Of a DNA stretch of 42,966 nt, positions 6,204 through 13,580 are shown one piece after another. The notes below the pieces were generated by a model. That model was not told where the DNA came from. It searched no databases and saw nothing but the letters and a program-made list of their open reading frames with translations. Positions within the stretch are counted from its first letter, which is position 1, and every line of letters starts with the position of its first letter. The stretch comes from a virus, in IMG/VR virus record IMGVR_UViG_3300021420_000342, positions 1 through 42,966 of that record; one strand, given 5' to 3'. Made by a program: the position numbers and the translations under genes.

Positions 6204-7009
6204 GTACCAGCGCGCCATTCTTATATGCCATTGAGACTCCAGAAGGAGATTGGTATGACGGTTCGAGTGGAGAGGCTTGCGTCTTCGGTGACGTGCAATC
6301 TGCCCGCGATGCAATTTTAGGATTGAATGAAGACGCTCCAGATGACCAACAATTCAAAGTCGTGCCGCTTTACCGAGACGCCGAACTCGCGCCCACGCCG
6401 GTGAGGGGGAAGACGTTTGAGGAGTGGCGAGTCGAGCATGTGCCGCGATTGAGTATGGCAGAAGAGCCGATTGCTCTCGAAGCGTGGAACGCCGCCCTTG
6501 TTAGTAAGGAAGCTGAGATTGCCGAGTTGATAGAGAAGATTGCCGAAGTAATGGCCGAGAACAAGCGCCTCGATTCCGAATGGAAACAAACGCACGAATG
6601 GAATAGCAAGTTGGTCTCGGAGCATTACGACCTGCGCTCACCGGGTCCGTGCGGACGGCATCCGAAGATGTTCTACCACACGCATACAGATTCATGTTAT
6701 GGGAAAATCCCCGAGACGGAAGGTACCGGAGATTATTTACGCTGTGGGTTAGTTGCAGGTTGCACCCTCTGTGCTGAACTCGCCTCAGCCCAGTGCCATC
6801 CAGCCGCCTGTAGGGATGAAGAGTTGTGGCGTAAAGAGATTGCCTCAGCCGAAGCTCGTATCGAGGCTGGGGTCAAAATAGCGGGATATGCGGTCCACAA
6901 AAACGCTTGCCACAAAGCAAGTTACCGAGGATTCCTGGCTATACCCGAGAATTGCGATTGCGGATTGCAGCCTCTTCTCCGCGCTCTCGGAAGGAAGGTC
7001 GAGCCATGA
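6200..7009 (+). CDS. Coiled-coil, Cys/His-rich hypothetical protein
   Basis: The protein has 269 residues. A globular N-terminus (1-95) is followed by a coiled-coil segment (about 100-140), then a region rich in Cys and His. The C-terminal stretch (H-K-N-A-C-H ... C-D-C-G-L) recurs in phage early proteins, to my recollection. Start and stop both overlap neighbours by ATGA. It opens a block whose base composition differs from flanking genes (many GCGC sites). The function is unknown. Confidence 0.65.
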   Translation: MSTSAPFLYAIETPEGDWYDGSSGEACVFGDVQSARDAILGLNEDAPDDQQFKVVPLYRDAELAPTPVRGKTFEEWRVEHVPRLSMAEEPIALEAWNAALVSKEAEIAELIEKIAEVMAENKRLDSEWKQTHEWNSKLVSEHYDLRSPGPCGRHPKMFYHTHTDSCYGKIPETEGTGDYLRCGLVAGCTLCAELASAQCHPAACRDEELWRKEIASAEARIEAGVKIAGYAVHKNACHKASYRGFLAIPENCDCGLQPLLRALGRKVEP

Positions 7010-7725
7010 AATTGACACTGGAACAATGTAAGCAGCGCCGCCAAATCGTCGAAGAGATGGTCCGCACAGGAGCATCGGATTCTCAATTCTCGGTGCTCTA
7101 TAGGAGGGAGTTAGATGCACTCGATACTATCGACGCCCTCACCGCCGAATCAGCTTCAATTTTGCAGCGAGCGACTAGCTGCGGTGACGCCCGGCGAGAA
7201 CTTGAGTTGCAGGTTAAAAGACTCACCGCCGAACGCGATGTAGCTAGCGGGCAGGCGCTGCGGGAAGCAGACAAGCTCTCTGAGGCATTCGGACTAGAGT
7301 TACTCTCTAAGGGTGATAAGCATGGATGGTCGATTTGCGACGATTTCGGCCATCGGCTACGCGCCCTCGACCCATCGGCGGTAAAGACGGCTGAGGAGCA
7401 CGACAAGCAGATTCACCATCAAGGCGTTGTGTGGATGCTAGAAGAGATAATTTGCTCATTACGGGGCTATCCAGATCACGGCGGTGATATTCAGGTGATG
7501 ACGGAAGTTGAGCGAATTGCAGCCGAGGCGCGGCGGGATGCGCTCGCAGCAATGCTAAGCGTTCAGTCAGTCGTGGAGTTCTACCTTAAGCGAGAGATTA
7601 ACTCACCGTCGAATCATCAGGAGTTTGCCCGGGAGGCTCAAGATAAGTTAGGCCGATTCCATGCGGCTATGGGTGCGCTCGCCGCCCTTCCCGCGTCAGG
7701 GCAAGCGGAAGGGAAACAGCCATGA
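7006..7725 (+). CDS. Coiled-coil hypothetical protein
   Basis: The protein has 239 residues, mainly helical, with charged heptad-like regions at about 1-100 and 165-235. ATG 7006 overlaps the previous stop (ATGA), so this start is chosen over an in-frame start about 100 bases upstream. The gene ends at a GGGAAACAGCC element followed directly by the next ATGA junction. No domain recognised. Confidence 0.65.
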   Translation: MKLTLEQCKQRRQIVEEMVRTGASDSQFSVLYRRELDALDTIDALTAESASILQRATSCGDARRELELQVKRLTAERDVASGQALREADKLSEAFGLELLSKGDKHGWSICDDFGHRLRALDPSAVKTAEEHDKQIHHQGVVWMLEEIICSLRGYPDHGGDIQVMTEVERIAAEARRDALAAMLSVQSVVEFYLKREINSPSNHQEFAREAQDKLGRFHAAMGALAALPASGQAEGKQP

Positions 7726-7865
7726 AGGATGAGCCTTGTGTAGAGTGTGGTGCGAAAGATGTTAACCGAACTAATTGCTTGTACTGCGGGGATTTCGTTT
7801 GTGGGGCTTGTCAAGGGACACACAAGAACAATTGCCCCGATCTGCCTTGTATAGAGTGGGAATGA
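7722..7865 (+). CDS. Zinc-binding miniprotein, B-box/RING-like (copy 1)
   Basis: Forty-seven residues with C-V-E-C, C-L-Y-C, C-G-A-C, then Thr-His and a final Cys. This is a dense metal-ligand pattern resembling a two-site zinc finger. ATG 7722 overlaps the previous stop and the TGA overlaps the next ATG. A similar protein lies at 9917-10081, so these may be paralogues flanking the secreted-protein genes. Function unknown. Confidence 0.6.
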   Translation: MKDEPCVECGAKDVNRTNCLYCGDFVCGACQGTHKNNCPDLPCIEWE

Positions 7866-8041
7866 GCGCCGATGAAAGGGAAACAGCCATGAGTTCCGCG
7901 ATTTTCTGTCTAGGTTTCATTGTCGGCAGCTTACTCGGATATTCGCTTGGCTACAGTGACGGGAAACTATTCGCCAAGGAAATCTGTCTATGGGAGCGAT
8001 TCGATAGAATTATTAAGCAAATTAAGAAGAACTCGAATTGA
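7862..8041 (+). CDS. Small single-pass membrane protein
   Basis: Fifty-nine residues with one hydrophobic segment (F-C-L-G-F-I-V-G-S-L-L-G-Y) at about 14-30 and a basic helical tail. ATG 7862 overlaps the previous stop (ATGA). A second candidate, ATG 7889, directly follows the repeated GGGAAACAGCC element and would remove nine residues. Either start keeps the membrane segment. Confidence 0.5.
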   Translation: MSADERETAMSSAIFCLGFIVGSLLGYSLGYSDGKLFAKEICLWERFDRIIKQIKKNSN

Positions 8042-8065
8042 GAAGGAAACAGCCAGGCTCACTGA

Positions 8066-8100
8066 CGCCTGCTAGGTGAGAGCCGCTAAGGGAGCAGGCG
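8066..8100 (+). promoter_or_regulatory. Hairpin enclosing the ribosome site of the next gene
   Basis: CGCCTGCT (8066-8073) and AGCAGGCG (8093-8100) form a perfect 8-base inverted repeat with a 19-base loop. The loop holds the AAGGG ribosome-site sequence, and the ATG at 8101 directly follows the second arm. This could tune translation initiation. Confidence 0.5.
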
Positions 8101-8379
8101 ATGAAAAAGAATCTATATATAGCCGCAATCGAGCGCCGAATGAATCGGCTACGAGCGCCCATAACAGAGACGTTTCGAGATCCGGCATCCGGTCGCAGCG
8201 AGACAATCACGAAGGGAGAATGGCAAGGGTCTATATTCGAATTCGAGCTATTTAGTTCGCTCCTGAAAGAGTTTCAGGAGATAGCAAAAGACGCGAACGA
8301 ATCATGGATACCTGGTAGGCTCGGCACCGCCTGCCGAACGATAAAGGGCGGACAAGTAAGTAAGGAAGGTATAAGATGA
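8101..8379 (+). CDS. Hypothetical helical protein
   Basis: The protein has 92 residues. A basic N-terminal helix (M-K-K-N ... E-R-R-M-N-R-L-R) is followed by an amphipathic C-terminal half. It starts immediately after a perfect hairpin and its stop overlaps the next ATG (ATGA). No family recognised. Confidence 0.55.
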   Translation: MKKNLYIAAIERRMNRLRAPITETFRDPASGRSETITKGEWQGSIFEFELFSSLLKEFQEIAKDANESWIPGRLGTACRTIKGGQVSKEGIR

Positions 8380-8837
8380 GAAAGTTACTCGTCGGATTGT
8401 TGTTCACATTCGCATTCGCAATCGCGCCATCACTTCACGCGCAAACGTGTAATCAGACTCCATTCAATTACTCGGCTGGGGGTATCGGCTCGACCGTTAC
8501 CGTGTTCATTCCTGGCGACGGCTCTCCAGGCTCAGGCTGCACTAAAATCTACATCGACATCGTGTCAGCGATATTGTCCGACCAGACGGAGAATTGTCTG
8601 CAACTCTTCACCATAACGCAGGGTGTAATTGGCAGCAACATCACCGTATATCGAGATATGCTCCTCACGTCAACCGATACCTCCGACCATCAAATTTCCC
8701 GGCTGCCATTCCTCGGACCGTTCCTGGCCCCGAATTGGCTATGGTTCAGCGGTCATACAGGCGGCGGACTGCAATTCTCCGGGCATTGTCCTAACAGCTA
8801 TGAGTTCATCAACGTGGTGGGACATTACGCACCGTGA
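8376..8837 (+). CDS. Secreted hypothetical protein (signal peptide)
   Basis: The protein has 153 residues. Residues 1-22 form a classical Sec signal peptide (M-R-K, hydrophobic core, H-A-Q cleavage region). The mature part is beta-rich with several Cys residues, which suits an exported disulphide-bonded protein. The start overlaps the preceding stop. It is the first of three consecutive signal-peptide genes inside the compositionally distinct block, as expected of lysogenic-conversion or host-modifying accessory genes. Function unknown. Confidence 0.6.
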   Translation: MRKLLVGLLFTFAFAIAPSLHAQTCNQTPFNYSAGGIGSTVTVFIPGDGSPGSGCTKIYIDIVSAILSDQTENCLQLFTITQGVIGSNITVYRDMLLTSTDTSDHQISRLPFLGPFLAPNWLWFSGHTGGGLQFSGHCPNSYEFINVVGHYAP

Positions 8838-8909
8838 AGTGCCGGGGGAAGTAGTGGAGAATGAACGGTAACGGAGACCGGGAACTCCGCTCAAGGGGAG
8901 GCAAATACA

Positions 8910-9425
8910 ATGAAACGAATATTGGCAATGATGCTGTTCGTGCTCGGCATGGCAATTGGGGTATTAGCACAATCCGATCCACTTCCAATCACGGTCGGGA
9001 CCGTTGCCGATGCAGGGCCGGCATTCTATGGTCATCCGAATCTCTATTCCGTTCCAGTCACCGTCGGCAGCGCGACCGGCACGATGTGGCTATATCCGCA
9101 GGCATGCAACTCATCCGGCGTCTGCGGATGGGTATTCTTTCGCTCGCCGCTTGAAGGGCCGAATGGAGGGTTCGCCACGGTGACGGACTATTACGCGACC
9201 GTGTTTGACTCGCAGGGCCGTCCAACGTCACTGTTCATCGCCTTCACTATCACGAATAAAGCGCCGTGGCTTCCCTCTGATCCCGATGGCGACGGCGACG
9301 TGGATCAGGTGACTGGCAGCTTCACGATCAACTTCAATTACTTCTACACAGGAGCGGGCCGGGGCCGGGGATGGCACGAGGGAATTATGGGAGGTAGCGG
9401 GTCACAATATATTTCACAGGACTGA
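8910..9425 (+). CDS. Secreted protein with a Ca-binding-like Asp repeat
   Basis: The protein has 171 residues with a signal peptide at about 1-21 (G-V-L-A-Q). The mature protein is beta-rich. It holds D-P-D-G-D-G-D-V-D near residue 128, the spacing seen in calcium-binding thrombospondin type 3 and dockerin loops. GGGGAGG at 8897-8902 supports the ATG. It belongs to the same set as its secreted neighbours; the exact role is unknown. Confidence 0.6.
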   Translation: MKRILAMMLFVLGMAIGVLAQSDPLPITVGTVADAGPAFYGHPNLYSVPVTVGSATGTMWLYPQACNSSGVCGWVFFRSPLEGPNGGFATVTDYYATVFDSQGRPTSLFIAFTITNKAPWLPSDPDGDGDVDQVTGSFTINFNYFYTGAGRGRGWHEGIMGGSGSQYISQD

Positions 9426-9427
9426 GC

Positions 9428-9916
9428 ATGAGGCCATTTCTAAAACTCGCTGTCGTCATCGGACTGGGTACGCTCCCTGTATGTGCCCAGTCCGTCCCGT
9501 TTCAGCCCGTGCCGACAGTTCGAGTCAAACTGACTGATGGTATACGCCAATGGTACGAGCCGCTACCTGTCCGTCATCGCACGGCGGATCGCGGGTGGTG
9601 GGCCACTACTATCATCAGCGCCGGTCTCACGTTTGGTGATGTCGAGAACAGTCTGTACGCGCTACATCGTCCCGGTACCGTAGAGGTTGATCCCGTCTTC
9701 GGTAAACATCCGACTCGGGCGAAGTACTATGCAATTGCGCTACCGGGTCTCGCGCTGGCCGCGTGGTTCAGTTACCACGACAAGAGGGAAGACGATGCCT
9801 TGAGAGATGCCGGTCTGCCAGGACATCGGTATGTGAAATGGTGGTTATATCCCCTTATCAATGGCGGGGAACATCTCATTGGAATTAGCGTGACTACGGC
9901 ATCGACAGGACGATAA
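9428..9916 (+). CDS. Exported or membrane hypothetical protein
   Basis: The protein has 162 residues. Residues 1-20 are a signal peptide (P-V-C-A-Q). Two further hydrophobic stretches (about 57-72 and 101-113) may span the membrane. The segment W-Y-E-P-L-P-V-R-H-R-T-A-D-R and the end G-H-R-Y-V-K-W-W are striking and may be family signatures, but I cannot name the family. It follows the previous stop by two bases and ends one base before the next ATG. Confidence 0.55.
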   Translation: MRPFLKLAVVIGLGTLPVCAQSVPFQPVPTVRVKLTDGIRQWYEPLPVRHRTADRGWWATTIISAGLTFGDVENSLYALHRPGTVEVDPVFGKHPTRAKYYAIALPGLALAAWFSYHDKREDDALRDAGLPGHRYVKWWLYPLINGGEHLIGISVTTASTGR

Positions 9917-10081
9917 ATGTACGATACCATCAATTACGAGTGTTCTTTCTGCGGAGATATCGGCCCAATCGACGATGCTGTAACTTGTCGGTACTGTGAC
10001 CGGGTCTCGTGTCGGGACTGTCAAAATAACCATGAATGCGGAGAGGTCGAGAATGACGCCGTCATTGAAAGTCGGAACTGA
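9917..10081 (+). CDS. Zinc-binding miniprotein, B-box/RING-like (copy 2)
   Basis: Fifty-four residues with C-S-F-C, C-R-Y-C, C-R-D-C then H-E-C, the same ligand order as the protein at 7722-7865. The ATG follows the previous TAA directly. Its 3' end overlaps the next gene by 29 bases. It is probably a paralogue or a shared small-domain family; function unknown. Confidence 0.6.
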   Translation: MYDTINYECSFCGDIGPIDDAVTCRYCDRVSCRDCQNNHECGEVENDAVIESRN

Positions 10082-10265
10082 CGTATTCGTTGATACTCTA
10101 GGTGTCGGGACCATAACTAGAGTAGCTTTCAATCCCAAATACCCTAATGACCATGATTTTACGGTCTATGAAATTAATTTGGGATACAAGCGTATTCGCT
10201 GGGGGGATACTGTAAAGAAATGGGTCAGAGGTAGTGATGTCTATGTATTACAGGGAGAAAAGTAA
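10053..10265 (+). CDS. Small beta-rich hypothetical protein
   Basis: Seventy residues, mostly beta strands (V-F-V-D-T-L-G-V-G-T-I-T-R-V), resembling a small barrel. ATG 10053 has GGAGAGG upstream; another in-frame ATG at 10032 would add seven residues. The TAA overlaps the next ATG (TAATG). No named family. Confidence 0.5.
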   Translation: MTPSLKVGTDVFVDTLGVGTITRVAFNPKYPNDHDFTVYEINLGYKRIRWGDTVKKWVRGSDVYVLQGEK

Positions 10266-10441
10266 TGGCCCTCAAGACACAGTGTCCTAACTGTAGATTC
10301 ATTTTCAATTTGACTGACGAAGCCGAGAGGGAATTGCTTGATGCTCTCACAGAGCCCGCGCATAGGGCCATAGTCGAGTGTCCCAGTTGTCATCAATATA
10401 CCTTCACTTTAGAGTCTCGATTGAAGGTAAAGGTACCTTGA
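10265..10441 (+). CDS. Small zinc-ribbon protein
   Basis: Fifty-eight residues with C-P-N-C (7-10) and C-P-S-C (39-42) flanking a helical middle. This is a simple four-Cys zinc-ribbon layout. The start overlaps the previous stop, and the TGA overlaps the TTG of the ERCC4 nuclease gene. A role linked to the adjacent nuclease is possible but inferred. Confidence 0.6.
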   Translation: MALKTQCPNCRFIFNLTDEAERELLDALTEPAHRAIVECPSCHQYTFTLESRLKVKVP

Positions 10442-11169
10442 TATTAATTGATGATAGGATCGGGTCCAAGCACTATGCCGATATCATTCCCGGCTCAGTC
10501 ATTACCCGGTTAGACTCTGCTGATTTAGCTTTCGATGCCGGCGACCTCACAGTAGGCGTCGAGGTCAAGAAAACTCTAGACGCTGTCAATTGTCTATTCA
10601 GTGGCCGATTAGCTGACCATCAAATTCCATTGATGAAAGCCTCATATGATGTCGTCTACCTTGTCATTGAAGGAGTGTATCGTCCATGCCCTCAAAGCGG
10701 CGTCCTGCAAGTCCTAAAGTTATTCAACGAAAACGAAAAGGGAATACAGGCGGGGAGGTGGTCCGATGCCACGAGTGGCCGACAACGTCTCCTGTTTTCA
10801 TCTTTCGAGTCTTGGCTCAATACTCTGGCGGTCCAAGGTGGGATATTGGTGCGGAATACGTCATCTGTCGCCGGGACAGCAGCCCTGGTCTTGTCCATGC
10901 AGAGCTGGTGGCAGAAGTCCGAGCACCGCTCCTATCACGTAATGGACGAGACGTTGCCGGAGACGGTGCTGTCAAGGCCGACGATGCTACGGCGCATAGT
11001 GGCTTTGCTGCCTCGGGTGGGTTGGAGTCGCAGCGCCATCCTAGCGAAACGATTCCAGTCCGTAGCAGAACTGACAGAGGCATCTCCGGAGGCGTTCTTG
11101 ATCGAAAATGAGATTGCGATGCCGACAGCTATAAAGATATGGGAGGCGTTGCATGGGAAGAATAGTTAA
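10438..11169 (+). CDS. ERCC4/XPF-type nuclease with C-terminal HhH-like region
   Basis: The protein has 243 residues. The N-terminus I-L-I-D-D-R (2-7), G-D (35-36) and E-V-K-K-x2-D (42-48) match the ERCC4 nuclease core, a variant of the E-R-K-x3-D motif. Strand Y-L-V-I-E-G (about 74-79) also fits. The last 70 residues look like a helix-hairpin-helix DNA-binding region. Such enzymes cut branched or flap DNA. TTG 10438, which overlaps the previous stop (TTGA), places the start at the family N-terminus; GTG 10378 is an alternative. Confidence 0.75.
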   Translation: MILIDDRIGSKHYADIIPGSVITRLDSADLAFDAGDLTVGVEVKKTLDAVNCLFSGRLADHQIPLMKASYDVVYLVIEGVYRPCPQSGVLQVLKLFNENEKGIQAGRWSDATSGRQRLLFSSFESWLNTLAVQGGILVRNTSSVAGTAALVLSMQSWWQKSEHRSYHVMDETLPETVLSRPTMLRRIVALLPRVGWSRSAILAKRFQSVAELTEASPEAFLIENEIAMPTAIKIWEALHGKNS

Positions 11170-12100
11170 GGCGACGGGGCCGGTCCCTTGCCGGTACATG
11201 ATCGTAGCGGAGAGGCCGGGGAAGGTAGAGGCCCAGCGCGGATACTGTCTCTGTGGTCCGTCTGGCCAAGAACTAGACCGATACCTTTTTGTCAATGCCG
11301 GGATCAGTCGCGACTCTATCCATTGTACTAATCTTGTGAAAGATTACCGGGATGATGAATCGCCATCAGAGGAAGAGATACAAAGAGATTGGCCTTTACT
11401 TGAAGAGGAATTGCATATTGTCTGTCCCGACTACATTATGGCAATGGGATTGTACGCGGCTCGGGCATTCCTTGGTCCCGACATCGACATGGAGGTTTTC
11501 AATGGATGTTGTTTTCCTCGCATTACAAGATGCATAATGCCTATCATTCACGTAGCCGCCGGCCTCCATCGGCCCCGGTACGCTGCTCAGATTGCGTGGG
11601 GATTCGAGCAATTTGGAAGGATGATAAAAGGAGAGGAGATGCCATCGGGTCATCTTCGGGATATTGAATCCAATCCTCTCTACAAGGAACTGGAGAGTTT
11701 TATCGTCAAGAAGGGCATCGTGGGAATGGATACGGAGGGAACGGCAGAGGCCCCATGGTGTCTATCAGCTTCCGACATGGAAGGTTGTGGTGCTGTCATC
11801 AGACCAGGAAAACGCGTTGACGTATCGTCATCGTTAACGGTACTTCACAATTCCATCCATGACCTTCAAGTCCTCGATGCCATGAATGTAAAGTTAGGAG
11901 AATGGACCGATACTATGACGATGGCGTCGTTGCTGGGGACAGAACCGTTAGGATTAAAGGCCCTGGCTCGACGCCATGCCGGTATGATCATGTCGGAATA
12001 TTCGGAAGTCGTAGCCCCTGCCGCTAGAGACCTTGGACTAGAATATCTGGGAAAGGTGCTGGAATTTGCCGAAGCAAACACTAACGCAGAGAGTGAATAG
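11153..12100 (+). CDS. UDG-like domain fused to a partial 3'-5' exonuclease domain
   Basis: The protein has 315 residues. Residues 1-150 resemble a family 4/5 uracil-DNA glycosylase (A-E-R-P-G 19-23, C-G-P-S-G 34-38, H-V-A-A 133-136). Residues 185-315 resemble the first half of a PolI proofreading exonuclease (D-T-E, Asp193/Glu195; N-S-I-H-D, Asp237). The third exonuclease motif is missing here and appears at the start of the next gene, in another frame. It overlaps the ERCC4 gene by 17 bases. It probably removes uracil and/or proofreads beside the polymerase. Confidence 0.75.
   Translation: MGRIVKATGPVPCRYMIVAERPGKVEAQRGYCLCGPSGQELDRYLFVNAGISRDSIHCTNLVKDYRDDESPSEEEIQRDWPLLEEELHIVCPDYIMAMGLYAARAFLGPDIDMEVFNGCCFPRITRCIMPIIHVAAGLHRPRYAAQIAWGFEQFGRMIKGEEMPSGHLRDIESNPLYKELESFIVKKGIVGMDTEGTAEAPWCLSASDMEGCGAVIRPGKRVDVSSSLTVLHNSIHDLQVLDAMNVKLGEWTDTMTMASLLGTEPLGLKALARRHAGMIMSEYSEVVAPAARDLGLEYLGKVLEFAEANTNAESE
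12066..12100 (+). other. Overlap where the exonuclease domain changes frame
   Basis: The upstream protein ends at TAG 12098-12100 while the polymerase frame (+1 relative) is open from TTG 12066. The exonuclease domain continues across this point only if the frame changes by +1 or -2. Options are separate translation by reinitiation at TTG, programmed frameshifting, or a sequence error. Confidence 0.6.
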
Positions 12101-13580
12101 GCTCTTATCCGACGCTGCCGACGATCCCACCGTCGATCTCAAGGCCCGGTGGCAGAAAATTGTCGATGATGGCGTCGGGGCTGAGGCTGAGAAAGTACTA
12201 GGCCCGATGCCGGTGCCGTCCCTCTCAGATATTCCTCTCGAAAAGGCCGTCTCCTATGCCGCTAGAGACGCCGATGCCGCGTTCAGGCTGTACCCCACGC
12301 TGAAAAGTAAGATCGACGCCCTAGGGCTCGGGAAGGCCCTAGAACTTGATTTACAGGTCATTCCGATGGTAGCGGCCATGTGTCGGAATGGGATATTGGT
12401 CGATACCGGGCACCTCAAAGTACTAGAAGAGGTCTTTCTCGACAACTTAATGGACCTAGAATCAAGGATATATGGATTGGTCGGACGTAGATTCCTAGTA
12501 ACGTCAGGAGATCAAGTAGCCGAAGTCCTGTACGGGGACCTAGGCTTAAATGGCCGTCGCCAGACCCCTTCCCGTAAACGCCTTAGCACCGATGAGAAGG
12601 CTCTCCAGTCACTTCAAGGCCAACACCCGGTTATTCCCTTACTCTTAGAGCACCGGGAAATTAGTAAACTTCAAGACAGCTACGTTCATAAATTGCCCGG
12701 ACTGATATCGAAGGATGGCCGTATCAGGATGGAACTGGGAATGTCTACGGTGCCGTCAGGTCGATTGAATTGCTGGGGAGGAGTCAATCTCTTGGCTATC
12801 CCTGTACGTTCAGCATTGGGCCGAGAGATTCGTCGGGCTTTTGTCGCTCCTCCAGGACATCAGCTCGGCTCTATTGATCTAAATCAAATTGAATTAAGAG
12901 CATTGGCTATTCTATCGGGCGATGAGAACATGCTCAATGCCTTTGCCACGAACAAGGACCTGCATAAGTTGACGGCCTCAACTAGATTTAAGGTCCCATT
13001 CGATGCCGTTACATTCGAGCAACGTCAACGGGGCAAAACTCTGAACTTTGCCATTGCCAATCAGATAACAGCACCGGGCCTGTACGATCAATACGTTGTC
13101 GCCGGCATCAAGGATGTCGATGTCATGGACGCTGACGAGGATATCAAGTCATGGTTTCGGACATATCCGCGTGTCGAGCCTTGGTTCGAGTCCGTCTACG
13201 ATGAGGGCCGACGATATGGGTACATTAGATCTGAGTTGTGTGGCCGTATCTTATGGACGCCGGGACTGAGATCCCCGATTGAAAAGGTTGAATCCGAGGC
13301 CAAGCGAGTAGCAACTAACTTCAAAATTCAAGTATTTGCACAGGAAATTATCAAAATGGGCATGTCGGTACTGTGGAGGGCTCTTTGTACAGAACAGGGG
13401 TCAGATTTTAAGCCCCTTTTACAAGTGCATGATGAAATACTTTTAGAGGTTCCCGATCTATTTGCCAATGATGATGTCGGCGATTCCTTGATTGATCTCG
13501 TTACGAGTGGGGCCCCTAAATTACCTATCCCGATCCGGGCCGCTTGCCATTTCGCAGGCAATTGGATGGGACTAAAATGA
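12066..13580 (+). CDS. Family A DNA polymerase
   Basis: The protein has 504 residues. Motif III of the exonuclease domain (Y-A-A-R-D, Tyr64/Asp68) lies at the N-terminus, then the palm and fingers: motif A D-L-N-Q-I-E-L-R (Asp271), motif B around R320/K324/F328 and motif C V-H-D-E (Asp456). It is the replicative polymerase of the phage. Motif B is unusual: the Gly and Tyr of the common F-G-x-x-Y-G pattern are replaced (A329, N332, Q333). TTG 12066 is the first start in frame. The stop overlaps the methyltransferase ATG (ATGA). Confidence 0.9.
   Translation: MPKQTLTQRVNRLLSDAADDPTVDLKARWQKIVDDGVGAEAEKVLGPMPVPSLSDIPLEKAVSYAARDADAAFRLYPTLKSKIDALGLGKALELDLQVIPMVAAMCRNGILVDTGHLKVLEEVFLDNLMDLESRIYGLVGRRFLVTSGDQVAEVLYGDLGLNGRRQTPSRKRLSTDEKALQSLQGQHPVIPLLLEHREISKLQDSYVHKLPGLISKDGRIRMELGMSTVPSGRLNCWGGVNLLAIPVRSALGREIRRAFVAPPGHQLGSIDLNQIELRALAILSGDENMLNAFATNKDLHKLTASTRFKVPFDAVTFEQRQRGKTLNFAIANQITAPGLYDQYVVAGIKDVDVMDADEDIKSWFRTYPRVEPWFESVYDEGRRYGYIRSELCGRILWTPGLRSPIEKVESEAKRVATNFKIQVFAQEIIKMGMSVLWRALCTEQGSDFKPLLQVHDEILLEVPDLFANDDVGDSLIDLVTSGAPKLPIPIRAACHFAGNWMGLK

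Larger units (their letters stand above)
7711..8054 (+). repeat. Three copies of G-GAAACAGCC spaced about 167 bases
   Basis: GGGAAACAGCC occurs at 7711-7721 and 7878-7888, each directly before an ATGA, and AGGAAACAGCC at 8044-8054 without an ATG. Copy-to-copy spacing is 167 and 166 bases. It may be a duplicated gene-start module. Confidence 0.6.
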
